Assembly (NCBI RefSeq): GCF_023898865.1
Contig: NZ_JAGSOV010000039.1
Span: forward strand, 120,867 to 184,866
Length of the DNA: 64,000 bases
Direction: 5' to 3'
Source: Pseudonocardia humida
Lineage (GTDB): Bacteria > Actinomycetota > Actinomycetes > Mycobacteriales > Pseudonocardiaceae
Part shown: in pieces, positions 16,209 through 24,255 of the stretch
Layout: each line of letters opens with the position of its first letter
Numbering within the stretch: the first letter of the stretch is position 1
Made by a program: the position numbers and the translations under genes
Notes under the pieces: generated by a model
The model's input: the letters and a program-made list of their open reading frames with translations, nothing else
Database searches by the model: none
Told to the model about the DNA's origin: nothing

Positions 16209-17180
16209 TCACCGCGGGGCCAGCACCCGCTTCGGGTTCTCGATCAGCATCCGGTCGATCTGCTGCTGGGTGACCCCGCGCTCGCGTAGCGCCGGCAGCA
16301 CGTCGTCGTGCAGGTGGGTGTAGACCCATCGGGGCAGCAGCTCGCGCTTCTTGGCGACGTCGAAGTTGTGGGTGAAGCAGGACGCGTCGTGGGAGAGCAC
16401 CATCCGCTCGGCGTAGCCCTCGGCGCACAGCGCGGCCACCGTGGCCACCCGGTCCTCGAACGGCAGCATCAGGTCCAGCCCGAACCGGTCCATCCCGATG
16501 TAGGACCCGGCCTCCATCAGCTCGCGCAGGTAGGCCAGGTCGGTGCTGTCGCCGCAGTGCCCGATCACCACCCGCTCCAGGTCGACGCCCTCCTCCCGGA
16601 ACACGGCCCGCTGCTCGAGCCCGCGCCGGGTGCCCGCGTCGGTGTGGGTGCTGATCGGGGCCCCGGTCTCGCGGTGGGCGTGCGCGACCGCGCGCAGCAC
16701 CCGCTCCACGCCGGGGGTCATCCCGGACCGGTCGGTGGCGCACTTGAGGATCGCCGCGCGCACCCCGGTGTCGGCGATGCCCTCGGTGAGGTCGCGGACA
16801 AAGAACTCGGTCAGCAGCTCGGGCCCGTCGATGAGCTTGCCGGGACCTCGGAACCTGAAGAACATCGGCACGTCGTCGTAGGTGTAGAGGCCGGTGGCCA
16901 CCAGGATCTGTACGTCCACCCGCTTGGCCACCTCCAGCACCCGCGGCACGTAGCGGCCCAGCCCGAGCACGGTCAGATCGACGATCGTGCGCACCCCGCG
17001 GGCGGCCACGTCCTCGAGTTTGGTCACCGCGTCCTCGATGCGTTCCTGCTCGTCCCAGCGGCCGGGGTAGTTCGTCTCGACCTCGTGGTCGAGTACGAAG
17101 ACGTGCTCGTGCATGAGGGTGACGCCGAGCTCGTCGGCCCGCACCGGTCCGCGGATGGTCTGCACCTGCGCCGCGCTCAC
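16209..17180 (-). CDS. Phosphotriesterase-family (PTE-like) lactonase/hydrolase
   Basis: A 323-residue TIM-barrel binuclear metal hydrolase of the phosphotriesterase/PLL family. All ligands are visible: H24 and H26 (MHEH), carbamylated lysine K146 (ILKCA), H179 (STHTD), H208 (GHCGD) and D265 (SHDAS). Members hydrolyse lactones or esters more often than phosphotriesters. The GTG at 17180 overlaps the stop of the LLM oxidoreductase by 3 bases (GTGA arrangement), so the two are coupled and probably catalyse successive steps; a lactone released in the pathway is the natural guess. It reads away from the acyl-CoA synthetase operon from a shared divergent promoter near 18.1 kb. Confidence 0.92.
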   Translation of the reverse strand: MSAAQVQTIRGPVRADELGVTLMHEHVFVLDHEVETNYPGRWDEQERIEDAVTKLEDVAARGVRTIVDLTVLGLGRYVPRVLEVAKRVDVQILVATGLYTYDDVPMFFRFRGPGKLIDGPELLTEFFVRDLTEGIADTGVRAAILKCATDRSGMTPGVERVLRAVAHAHRETGAPISTHTDAGTRRGLEQRAVFREEGVDLERVVIGHCGDSTDLAYLRELMEAGSYIGMDRFGLDLMLPFEDRVATVAALCAEGYAERMVLSHDASCFTHNFDVAKKRELLPRWVYTHLHDDVLPALRERGVTQQQIDRMLIENPKRVLAPR

Positions 17181-18094
17181 GCGAACTGCCCGATCATGCG
17201 ATCGCCGAAGTCCGCGAGGTCGGCGGCGAGCCGGTCGTCGTCCTGTCGATCGTCGCCGGGTCGATCGTCGGACCGGTCGAACGCGGCGGCCGGGACCATG
17301 ACCCGATCGACGCCGATCTCGGCCAGCTCGTGCAGGGCGGCGGTGTCGGTCAGCCCGGCGGGGTCCTTGGTCCAGCGGGCGGTGATCTCCAGCGCGTCCG
17401 GGTCGCGTCCGGCGCCGGCCGCCTCCTGCCGAGCCCTGGTGATCAGTGCGTGCAGCCGCGCGCGGTCGCCGTAGCCGCCGGGGAAGAACCCGTCGCCGTG
17501 CCGGCCGGCCCGCACGGCCGCCGGCACGCTGTAGCCGCCGACGTGGATCGGGACCGTGCCGCGGATCGGCGCCGGGCTGCACACGACGTCGGCGAACGCG
17601 GTGGTCGTGCCCTGGTAGCCGGCGGCCCGGCCGGTCCACAGCGCGCGCATGGCCTGGATGGACTCGGTGAGCCGGGTGCCGCGGCCGGCGTAGTCGGCGC
17701 CGAGGGCGGCGAACTCCTCGCGCAGCCACCCGGCGCCGACGCCGAGCAGCACCCGGCCACCGGTCAGCACGTCCAACGTGGCCACCTCCTTGGCGGTGAC
17801 CAGCGGATTGCGCTGGGGGAGCACGAGCACGGCGGTGCCCAGCAGGATGCGTTCGGTGACCGCGCCGGCGTGGGTCATCCAGATCAGCGGGTCCGCGATC
17901 TCCCGGGTGACCTCGAACGGGAACCGGCCGTCCGGGGTCTCCGGGTAGTTCGGCTCGTAGACGGTCGGCAGGACGACGTGCTCGACAGTCCAGAGCGACT
18001 CGAAGCCGGCCGCCTCGGCAGCGCGGGCCAGCCCGGCTGCGGCGGCCGGCCGGACGAACCGTCCGGTGTTGGCGTGGGTGAGGCCGAACTTCAC
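17177..18094 (-). CDS. LLM-class F420-dependent oxidoreductase
   Basis: A 305-residue luciferase-like TIM-barrel oxidoreductase expected to use coenzyme F420 (or FMN). Typical features are the opening KFGLTHANTGRF, the SLWTVEHVVLP strand, LLGTAVLVLPQRNPL, GRVLLGVGAGWLREEF and a conserved C-terminal barrel. The GTG at 18094 is chosen because the family begins at this (M)KFG motif and GAGGAG lies 8 nt upstream; an in-frame ATG at 18118 is possible. The C-terminus has an unusual Asp/Arg-rich stretch (DRSDDRPGDDRQDDDR). It is translationally coupled to the PTE-like hydrolase. Hydride transfer to or from a ring or ketone intermediate is likely but not demonstrable here. Confidence 0.9.
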   Translation of the reverse strand: MKFGLTHANTGRFVRPAAAAGLARAAEAAGFESLWTVEHVVLPTVYEPNYPETPDGRFPFEVTREIADPLIWMTHAGAVTERILLGTAVLVLPQRNPLVTAKEVATLDVLTGGRVLLGVGAGWLREEFAALGADYAGRGTRLTESIQAMRALWTGRAAGYQGTTTAFADVVCSPAPIRGTVPIHVGGYSVPAAVRAGRHGDGFFPGGYGDRARLHALITRARQEAAGAGRDPDALEITARWTKDPAGLTDTAALHELAEIGVDRVMVPAAAFDRSDDRPGDDRQDDDRLAADLADFGDRMIGQFA

Positions 18095-18129
18095 GGTGCT
18101 GACTCCTCGGCGAGACATCCGGGAAACTA

Positions 18130-18159
18130 TTGACACTGGCGCCAGGTTCAGGCTGTCAT
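18130..18159. promoter_or_regulatory. Divergent promoter with central palindrome
   Basis: TTGACA (18130-18135), an 18-nt spacer, and TGTCAT (18154-18159) form a candidate sigma70-type promoter for the rightward operon. The arrangement is nearly symmetrical (ATGACA..18..TGTCAA on the other strand), so it may serve both directions. A perfect 8-bp palindrome TGGCGCCA (18137-18144) sits in the spacer as a likely operator. A related 20-nt motif recurs at 29787-29806. The TetR gene at 29055 is the obvious candidate regulator. Confidence 0.5.
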
Positions 18160-18238
18160 GTGCGGCGTGCCACAGCAAGGGCCCGCGACAACGGCCGGCG
18201 GGGCACTGCACATCCGAACCGAGCCAGGGGAGACCGGC

Positions 18239-20383
18239 GTGACCGAATCGGCGACGCGGACGGCGGGCACCGCTCTGGAGGCGCTGTTCCGCCCGCGCGC
18301 CGTGGCGATCCTGGGCGCGTCGGGCCGACCCGGTAATCCGTTCGCCCGGCCCCTGCAGTACTTGCAGGAGCTGGGTTTCACCGGCGGCATCCATCCGGTC
18401 AACCCGAACTACGTAACCCTGCGCGGCATCCCGTGCCACCCCGGCCTCGACGTCCTTCCCGAGCCGGTCGACCTGGTCCTGATGCTGGTCGCCGCGGGCG
18501 AGGTGGCCCGTCAGCTGCCGGCGGTCGCCGCGGCCGGGGCGAAGGCGGCGGTGGTGTTCGCCTCCGGGTTCGCCGAGGTCGGCCCGGACGGGCTGGCCCT
18601 GCAGCGGCAGATGGTGGCCACGGCCCGCGATCACGGCGTGCGCCTGCTCGGCCCGAACTGCCAGGGCGTCCTGTCGGTGCACGACCGGATGGCGGCCACC
18701 TTCACCGCCGCGCTGGAGACCGGCCTGCCGCGCCCGGGCGATGTCGCCTACATCGGGCAGAGCGGCGCGGTCGGCGGGTCGGTGCTGAGCCTGGCCCGGG
18801 AGCGCGGGCTGGGCATCGGGGCCTGGACCAGCACCGGCAACCAGGCCGACCTGTCGGCCCTGGAGATCGGCACCTACCTGGTGGAGGACCCGCGCATCGA
18901 GGTGCTCACGCTCTACCTGGAGAGCCCGGTGGACGGCGTCGAGTACGCCCGACTGGTCGGGCGGGCCCGCGAGCTCGGCAAGGCGGTGCTGGTGCTGCGC
19001 TCGGCCCGGTCCGGGGCGGGGGCCAGGGCTGCCGCCTCGCACACCGGGGCGATCATCGGGCCGGACGCGGCGTTCCGGGCGATGTCCGCCGAGTACGGCG
19101 TGATCGAGGCCGACGACGTCGAGGACTTCGTGGCCACCGCCCAGGCCCTGAGCTCGCTGCCCCGCGCGGCCGGTCGCAGGCTGGCCGTGGTCACCACCTC
19201 CGGCGGCGCCGGCAGCCTGGCCGCCGACCAGGCCGAGGACGTCGGGCTGGTGGTCGAGCCGCTGACGGCCGACACCCAGCAGCGGCTGGTCGAGGTGGTG
19301 CCGGCGTTCGGTGCGGTGACCAATCCGGTCGACGTCACCGCGCAGATGTTCCGCAACGACGAGGTCACCGAGTTCGTCCAGGTCTGCCGGACCGTGCTGG
19401 CCGACCCCGGGGTGGACGCCGTGCTGGTCGCGCTGACCATGGTCACCGGCCAGCTCGCCACCCGGATGGCGGCCGGGCTGGCCGAGGTCTGGGACGGCGC
19501 GGACAAGCCGATGGAAGTGGTCTGGCTGGCCGGCCGTGAGCAGACCGCCGAGGCCAGGGCGATGCTGCGCGACCAGGGCCGGCCGGTGCTGGACTCGCCG
19601 CGGCTGGCCACCAGGGTGCTGCGCGCGCTGGTGCGCGCCGACCCGCCCCGGTCCGCCCACCCGCTCCCGGTACCGGCGGCGGCGCCCGCTGCGCTGCCGG
19701 CCGCCGGCGGGGTGCTGACCGAGGCCACCGGCGCGGTGCTGCTGGACGCGCTCGGCGTCGCACGCCCCGCCGGACGGCTGGTGCGCACCGGCGCGCAGGC
19801 CGCCGAGGTCGCCGCCGAGCTGGGTGGGCCGCTGGTGCTGAAGATCCAGTCGCCCGGGATCCTGCACAAGACCGAACGCGGCGGCGTGCGGGTCGGGGTC
19901 GCGGTGGACGCCGCGGCCACCGCCGTCGACGAGCTCCTCGCCGCGTTCGCCGGCGAGGACGTGGACGGCGTGCTGGTGCAGGCCATGGCCGGCTCCGGCC
20001 CGGAGCTGGTGGTCGGTCTGACCAACGACGAGCCGGGGTTCCCGCCGCTGCTCACCGTGGGCATCGGGGGCACCGCCACCGAGCTCTACCGCGACACCGT
20101 CAGCCGGCTCGCCCCGGTCGACCCGGCGCAGGCCGAGGCGATGGTCCGGGCGCTGCGGGCGGCCCCGTTGCTCACCGGCCACCGCGGCGCGCCCGGCCAC
20201 GACCTGGCCGCGGCCGCCCGGGCGATCGCCCTGCTCAGCTCGCTGGCCGTGGAGCTGGGTGACCGGCTGGCCGAGTTGGAGATCAACCCGCTGCGGCTGG
20301 GCGACGGCGGCGCCACCGCGGTCGCCCTGGACTTCCTGATGCGGCTGCACCCGACCCCCGAACCCGGAGGACCCCGCCTGTGA
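18239..20383 (+). CDS. ADP-forming acyl-CoA synthetase, fused alpha-beta (acetate-CoA ligase family)
   Basis: A 714-residue CoA ligase. The N-terminal CoA-binding Rossmann domain (VAILGASGRPGNP, about 21-34), a succinyl-CoA-synthetase-like ligase domain (IGQSGAVGGS; ASHTGAIIG with the phospho-His near residue 268; TTSGGAGSLAADQAED) and a C-terminal ATP-grasp domain (LKIQSPGILHKTERGG; VGIGGTATELYRDT; LEINPL) are all present. It should convert a carboxylic acid, ATP and CoA to an acyl-CoA, the entry step for the beta-oxidation enzymes that follow. The GTG at 18239 has AGGGGAG upstream; an ATG at 18158 in frame is less likely. It is the first gene of the 11-gene run and overlaps the next gene by 4 nt. 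Confidence 0.92.
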   Translation: MTESATRTAGTALEALFRPRAVAILGASGRPGNPFARPLQYLQELGFTGGIHPVNPNYVTLRGIPCHPGLDVLPEPVDLVLMLVAAGEVARQLPAVAAAGAKAAVVFASGFAEVGPDGLALQRQMVATARDHGVRLLGPNCQGVLSVHDRMAATFTAALETGLPRPGDVAYIGQSGAVGGSVLSLARERGLGIGAWTSTGNQADLSALEIGTYLVEDPRIEVLTLYLESPVDGVEYARLVGRARELGKAVLVLRSARSGAGARAAASHTGAIIGPDAAFRAMSAEYGVIEADDVEDFVATAQALSSLPRAAGRRLAVVTTSGGAGSLAADQAEDVGLVVEPLTADTQQRLVEVVPAFGAVTNPVDVTAQMFRNDEVTEFVQVCRTVLADPGVDAVLVALTMVTGQLATRMAAGLAEVWDGADKPMEVVWLAGREQTAEARAMLRDQGRPVLDSPRLATRVLRALVRADPPRSAHPLPVPAAAPAALPAAGGVLTEATGAVLLDALGVARPAGRLVRTGAQAAEVAAELGGPLVLKIQSPGILHKTERGGVRVGVAVDAAATAVDELLAAFAGEDVDGVLVQAMAGSGPELVVGLTNDEPGFPPLLTVGIGGTATELYRDTVSRLAPVDPAQAEAMVRALRAAPLLTGHRGAPGHDLAAAARAIALLSSLAVELGDRLAELEINPLRLGDGGATAVALDFLMRLHPTPEPGGPRL

Positions 20384-21165
20384 CTGCCCCCTCGAGCGCC
20401 TCGGTCTCGCTGGACCGCGATGGTGCCGTCGCCGTGCTGACGATCAGCAACCCCGGGGTGCACAACGCGCTCACCATGACCATGGCCGAGCAGCTGGGTG
20501 ACGCCTGCGCGGAGATCGAGCGCGACGACACGGTCGGCGGGGTGGTCGTGCGCGGTGCGGACGGCACGTTCTGCTCCGGCGCGGACACCCGGGCCTGGGC
20601 CGAGCTGTACGCCGACCCGCTGGCCGACGAGGCCTACCGCGACACCGACGCGATGTACGCCACGTTCATGCGGGTCGGCGCCCTGCCGGTACCGACGGTG
20701 GCCGCGGTCCGCGGTGTCGCAGTCGGCGCCGGGCTCAACCTGGCGCTGGCCACCGACCTGCGGATCGTGGCCCGCGACGCCCGGATCAAGGCCGGGTTCC
20801 TGCAGGCCGGCATCCACCCCGGGGGCGGGTTCTTCACCATCGCCGCGCGGGTCGCCGGCCGGGAGGCCGCCGCGGCCACCGGGCTGTTCAGCCGGGAGCT
20901 GTCCGGGGTGCGGGCGGTCGAGGTCGGGCTGGCCTGGGAGGCGGTGCCCGACGAGCAGGTGGAGGCGGTCGCGATCGAGACCGTCGGCACCGTGGCCGCC
21001 GACCCGTTGCTGGCCCGCCGGGTGGTGCACTCGTTCCGGCTGGAGACCGCCGCGTCCTCGATGTCCTGGGCGGCGGCGCTGGAGGTCGAGCGCGGCGTGC
21101 AGATCTGGACCCAGGCCCGCAGGCTGCGCAAGCTGACCGACGAGCGCAACGGGTCGCAGACGTGA
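20380..21165 (+). CDS. Enoyl-CoA hydratase/isomerase-family protein (crotonase 1)
   Basis: A 261-residue crotonase-fold enzyme with the CoA/oxyanion region FCSGADTRAW and the second oxyanion helix VAVGAGLNLALATDL. By alignment from memory with rat mitochondrial hydratase, neither catalytic glutamate is present: E144 falls on Phe in KAGFLQAGIHPGGG and E164 on Ala. A simple hydratase role is therefore doubtful; isomerase, hydrolase, thioesterase or C-C bond cleaving activity on a CoA ester is possible. It overlaps the CoA ligase before it and the dehydrogenase after it by 4 nt each (GTGA), so it belongs to the same pathway. Confidence 0.88.
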   Translation: MTAPSSASVSLDRDGAVAVLTISNPGVHNALTMTMAEQLGDACAEIERDDTVGGVVVRGADGTFCSGADTRAWAELYADPLADEAYRDTDAMYATFMRVGALPVPTVAAVRGVAVGAGLNLALATDLRIVARDARIKAGFLQAGIHPGGGFFTIAARVAGREAAAATGLFSRELSGVRAVEVGLAWEAVPDEQVEAVAIETVGTVAADPLLARRVVHSFRLETAASSMSWAAALEVERGVQIWTQARRLRKLTDERNGSQT

Positions 21166-22322
21166 GCACCCGGTTCCGGCCCACCACGCTCACCGGGCAC
21201 GAGCTGGAGCTGCGCGAGCAGGTCCGCCGGTTCGTCGCCGAGGAGTTCCCGGCCGGGGAGTACCTGCCGGGGCTGGGCATCAACGCCGAGGCGTCCCCGG
21301 AGTTCAGCCGCAAGCTGGCCCGGCAGGGCTGGCTCGGGATGGTGGTGCCGGCGGAGTACGGAGGGCCCGGCCGCACGGCGGTCGAGCGGTTCGTCGTCGT
21401 GGAGGAACTGCTGGTGGCCGGAGCGCCGATCAGCGCGCACTGGGTCGGTGACCGGCAGACGGCCCCGGCGCTGCTGAAGTTCGGCAGCGAGGAGCAGAAG
21501 CGCCGGTTCCTGCCGGCGATCATCGGCGGCGAGGCGTGGTTCTGCCTGGGGATGAGCGAGCCGGGCAGCGGCTCGGACCTGGCCTCGGTGCGGACCTCGG
21601 CGGTGCGCACCGACGGCGGGTGGGTGCTCAACGGGCAGAAGATCTGGACCTCCGGCGCGCACTACGCCGACTTCGTTGTCACCCTGTGCCGCACCGCCCC
21701 GCTGGACGGGGTGAAGCACGCCGGGCTGAGCCAGCTGATCGTCGACCTGCGCTCGCCGGGCATCGAGGTCCGGCCGATCATGATGTTGAACGGCTTCCAC
21801 CACTTCAACGAGGTGTTCTTCACCGACGTCTTCGTGCCCGACGAGATGGTGCTCGGCGCGGTCGGCGACGGCTGGCACCAGGTGACCTCCGAGCTGGCCT
21901 ACGAGCGCTCCGGCCCGGACCGGTTCCTCACCAGCTTCCCGCTGCTGCGGATCTTCCTGGCGCTGCGCGCCCGGCGCGCGGTCGGCGCCGAGGCCGAGCA
22001 CCGGATCGGCCGGCTGGTCGCCCGGTACTGGGTGCTGCGCCAGATGTCGCTGTCGGTGGCCCGCTCGCTGGACGCCGGCGAGGTGCCGGCCGTGGAGGCG
22101 GCGCTGGTCAAGGACATGGGTACGACGTTCGAGCAGCAGGTCGTGGACGTCGTGCGGGAGCTGGCCGACGCCGAGCAGCGCCCCGGTGGCGACCTGTTCG
22201 ACCGGCTGCTCGCCGAGGCCACCATCACCACGCCCACCTTCACCCTGCGCGGCGGCACCAACGAGGTGCTCCGCCAGGTGGCGGCGAAGAGCCTGCTGCG
22301 CGGCGCCGGGAGGGCGGCATGA
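21162..22322 (+). CDS. Acyl-CoA dehydrogenase (subunit 1)
   Basis: A 386-residue FAD enzyme of full family length. It shows the FAD/substrate signature GMSEPGSGSDLASVRT, the beta-domain motif GQKIWTSGAHYADF and the C-terminal RGGTNEVLRQVAAK. The usual MCAD-type catalytic glutamate position before the GGTNE motif is occupied by Arg, so the base may lie elsewhere (IVD-like position) or be supplied in a heteromer. A second, shorter acyl-CoA dehydrogenase is encoded immediately downstream with a 4-nt overlap. Paired dehydrogenases of this kind form alpha2beta2 complexes in steroid-side-chain catabolism in actinobacteria, which is the best analogy. Confidence 0.92.
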   Translation: MSTRFRPTTLTGHELELREQVRRFVAEEFPAGEYLPGLGINAEASPEFSRKLARQGWLGMVVPAEYGGPGRTAVERFVVVEELLVAGAPISAHWVGDRQTAPALLKFGSEEQKRRFLPAIIGGEAWFCLGMSEPGSGSDLASVRTSAVRTDGGWVLNGQKIWTSGAHYADFVVTLCRTAPLDGVKHAGLSQLIVDLRSPGIEVRPIMMLNGFHHFNEVFFTDVFVPDEMVLGAVGDGWHQVTSELAYERSGPDRFLTSFPLLRIFLALRARRAVGAEAEHRIGRLVARYWVLRQMSLSVARSLDAGEVPAVEAALVKDMGTTFEQQVVDVVRELADAEQRPGGDLFDRLLAEATITTPTFTLRGGTNEVLRQVAAKSLLRGAGRAA

Positions 22323-23389
22323 GCGAGGAGATCGAGCTGCTCGAACAGACCCTGGACGCGCTGTTCGCCCGGCACTGCGGGCCGGCCGAGCGCACGGCCG
22401 CGGCGCAGGGCCTGCTGCCCGAGCGGTTGTGGGCGCGACTGGTCGAGACCGGGCTGACCGACCTCGGCGCCCCGGACAGCGGTGCCGGCCTGCCCGAGCT
22501 GGTCGCGGTGGCCATGGCGGTCGGCCGGGCCGCCGCCCCGGTCCCGCTGGCCGAGGCGTCCGGGCTGGCCAGCTGGCTGCTCGGCGCGACCGGGCTGGAC
22601 CCGGCCGACGGCCTGCTCGGCTGCGCGACCACGCACCCCGACGACGACCTGCGGCTGGTCGGCGGGGAGCCGGCGGCACCGGTGGTGCGCGGCGTGCTGA
22701 CCCGGGTGCCATGGGGCGCCGCTGCCGGACACGTGGTGGCGCTCGCCCGTTCCGACCGCGGGCCGGTGGTCGTGCTGCTGCCCGCGGCCACTCAGGTCGA
22801 ACGCGGCGCGAACCTCGCCGACGAGCCGCGCGACACCCTGCGCTACGCCGACGTCACGGCGGTCGCCGCCGCCCCGGCTCCGGTGGACGCGGCCGCGGTG
22901 CTGCGCCGCGGCGCGCTGCTGCGGGCCGCGGCCACGGCCGGCGCGGCGGGCCGGGTGCTCGAGCTGGCGCTGGCCTACGCCGGCGCCCGCGAGCAGTTCG
23001 GCCGGCCCATCGCGACGTTCCAGGCCGTGCAGCACCACCTGGTGGTGATGGCCGAGGAGGTGGCCGCGGTCGACCTCGCGGTGCGGGTGGCCGCGCTGGC
23101 CGGGCCGGACACCGAGGCGCTGGCGGTGGCCGCGGCCAAGGTCGCGGCCGGCACCGCGGCCGCCGAGGTGACCCGGCGCGGGCACCAGGTCTTCGGGGCC
23201 ATCGGGGCCACCATCGAGCACCCGCTGCACCACTACTCCAAGCGGCTGTGGTCCTGGCAGGACGAGTTCGGCACCGACCGGCAGTGGTCGGGCGTGATCG
23301 GCCGGGCGGCGGTCGGCGCCGGCGCGGACGCGCTGTGGCCGACGGTCAGCGCGCCCCTGGACCCGGCACCCGAGGCGGCGCTGCGATGA
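22319..23389 (+). CDS. Acyl-CoA dehydrogenase-like partner (subunit 2)
   Basis: A 356-residue protein with acyl-CoA dehydrogenase fold but eroded active-site motifs. The C-terminal domain is recognisable (EQFGRPIATFQAVQHHL, GHQVFGAIGATIEHPLHHY), while the N-terminal and beta domains lack the usual GxSEPxxGSD signature. It is Ala-rich and shorter than its neighbour. The start overlaps the upstream gene by 4 nt (ATGA), and the next gene begins with the same overlap. It is most likely the second subunit of a heteromeric dehydrogenase with the preceding protein. Independent activity seems unlikely. Confidence 0.85.
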   Translation: MSEEIELLEQTLDALFARHCGPAERTAAAQGLLPERLWARLVETGLTDLGAPDSGAGLPELVAVAMAVGRAAAPVPLAEASGLASWLLGATGLDPADGLLGCATTHPDDDLRLVGGEPAAPVVRGVLTRVPWGAAAGHVVALARSDRGPVVVLLPAATQVERGANLADEPRDTLRYADVTAVAAAPAPVDAAAVLRRGALLRAAATAGAAGRVLELALAYAGAREQFGRPIATFQAVQHHLVVMAEEVAAVDLAVRVAALAGPDTEALAVAAAKVAAGTAAAEVTRRGHQVFGAIGATIEHPLHHYSKRLWSWQDEFGTDRQWSGVIGRAAVGAGADALWPTVSAPLDPAPEAALR

Positions 23390-24168
23390 CCCGGCCGACC
23401 GAGCACCCCACCGACCAGTTGCGCTGCGAGCTCGACGGCGGCATCGCCACGGTCACCCTGGACCGGCCCGACCGGCTCAACGCGCTGAGCGCCGAGCTGA
23501 TGCGCGGGCTGGTCGAGACCTTCGCCGCGCTGGACCGCGACCCGCAGGTGCGGGTGGTGCTGCTGGCCGCAGCCGGCGCCCGGGCGTTCAGCGCCGGCGT
23601 CGACCTCACCGAGCAGGCCACCGACCCGGTGGTGCCGATGACCGGCCCGCTGCGCAACGTCTACGAGACGGTGCTGGAGTGCCGCAAGCCGACGATCGCG
23701 CTGCTGCACGGCTGGGTGGTGGGCGGCGGCATGGAGCTGGCGATGGCCTGCGACCTGCGGATCGCCGCGCACGGCACCCGACTGATGCTGCCCGAGTCCA
23801 AGGTCGGCATGGGCGCCAACTTCGGCAGCCAGATGCTGCCCCGGCTGGTCCCGGCCGGGGTCGCCTACCAGGTGCTCTACCTCGGCGAGCCGATGGACGC
23901 CGTCGACGCGCACCGGTTCGGCCTGGTGAACTGGCTGGTCCCGGCGGACGAGCTGGTCGCGACGGCGACCGAGGTGGCCACCACCATCGCCAGCCGGGCC
24001 CCGCTCACGCTGAGCCGCTACAAGCCGATGGTTCAGCTCGGCGCCAGCCTGCCGATCGCGGCCGCGCTGCGGATGGACCCGTGGCCGAGCCCGTACCACA
24101 GCGAGGACCGCCACGAAGGCGCGGCAGCCTTCCGCGAACGCAGACCCCCGCGCTGGCAGGGCCGCTGA
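23386..24168 (+). CDS. Enoyl-CoA hydratase/isomerase-family protein (crotonase 2)
   Basis: A 260-residue crotonase. Visible motifs are VTLDRPDRLNALSAEL, the oxyanion loop FSAGVDL, and WVVGGGMELAMACDLR. One catalytic glutamate position (rat E144) is kept in LPESKVGMG, while the second (E164) appears to be Gln. It is a more plausible hydratase than the first crotonase and would hydrate the enoyl-CoA made by the dehydrogenase pair. The ATG overlaps the previous stop by 4 nt. An 87-nt gap follows, the only sizeable gap in the operon, where a new Shine-Dalgarno site serves the ABC binding protein. Confidence 0.9.
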   Translation: MTRPTEHPTDQLRCELDGGIATVTLDRPDRLNALSAELMRGLVETFAALDRDPQVRVVLLAAAGARAFSAGVDLTEQATDPVVPMTGPLRNVYETVLECRKPTIALLHGWVVGGGMELAMACDLRIAAHGTRLMLPESKVGMGANFGSQMLPRLVPAGVAYQVLYLGEPMDAVDAHRFGLVNWLVPADELVATATEVATTIASRAPLTLSRYKPMVQLGASLPIAAALRMDPWPSPYHSEDRHEGAAAFRERRPPRWQGR

Positions 24169-24255
24169 CCGACGGCCGGACCAGCGCGGCGCAGACCCCG
24201 ATCGATCCCCCGACACCCCACATCCCGGCACTCACCGGCGAGAAGCGAGGCACTG

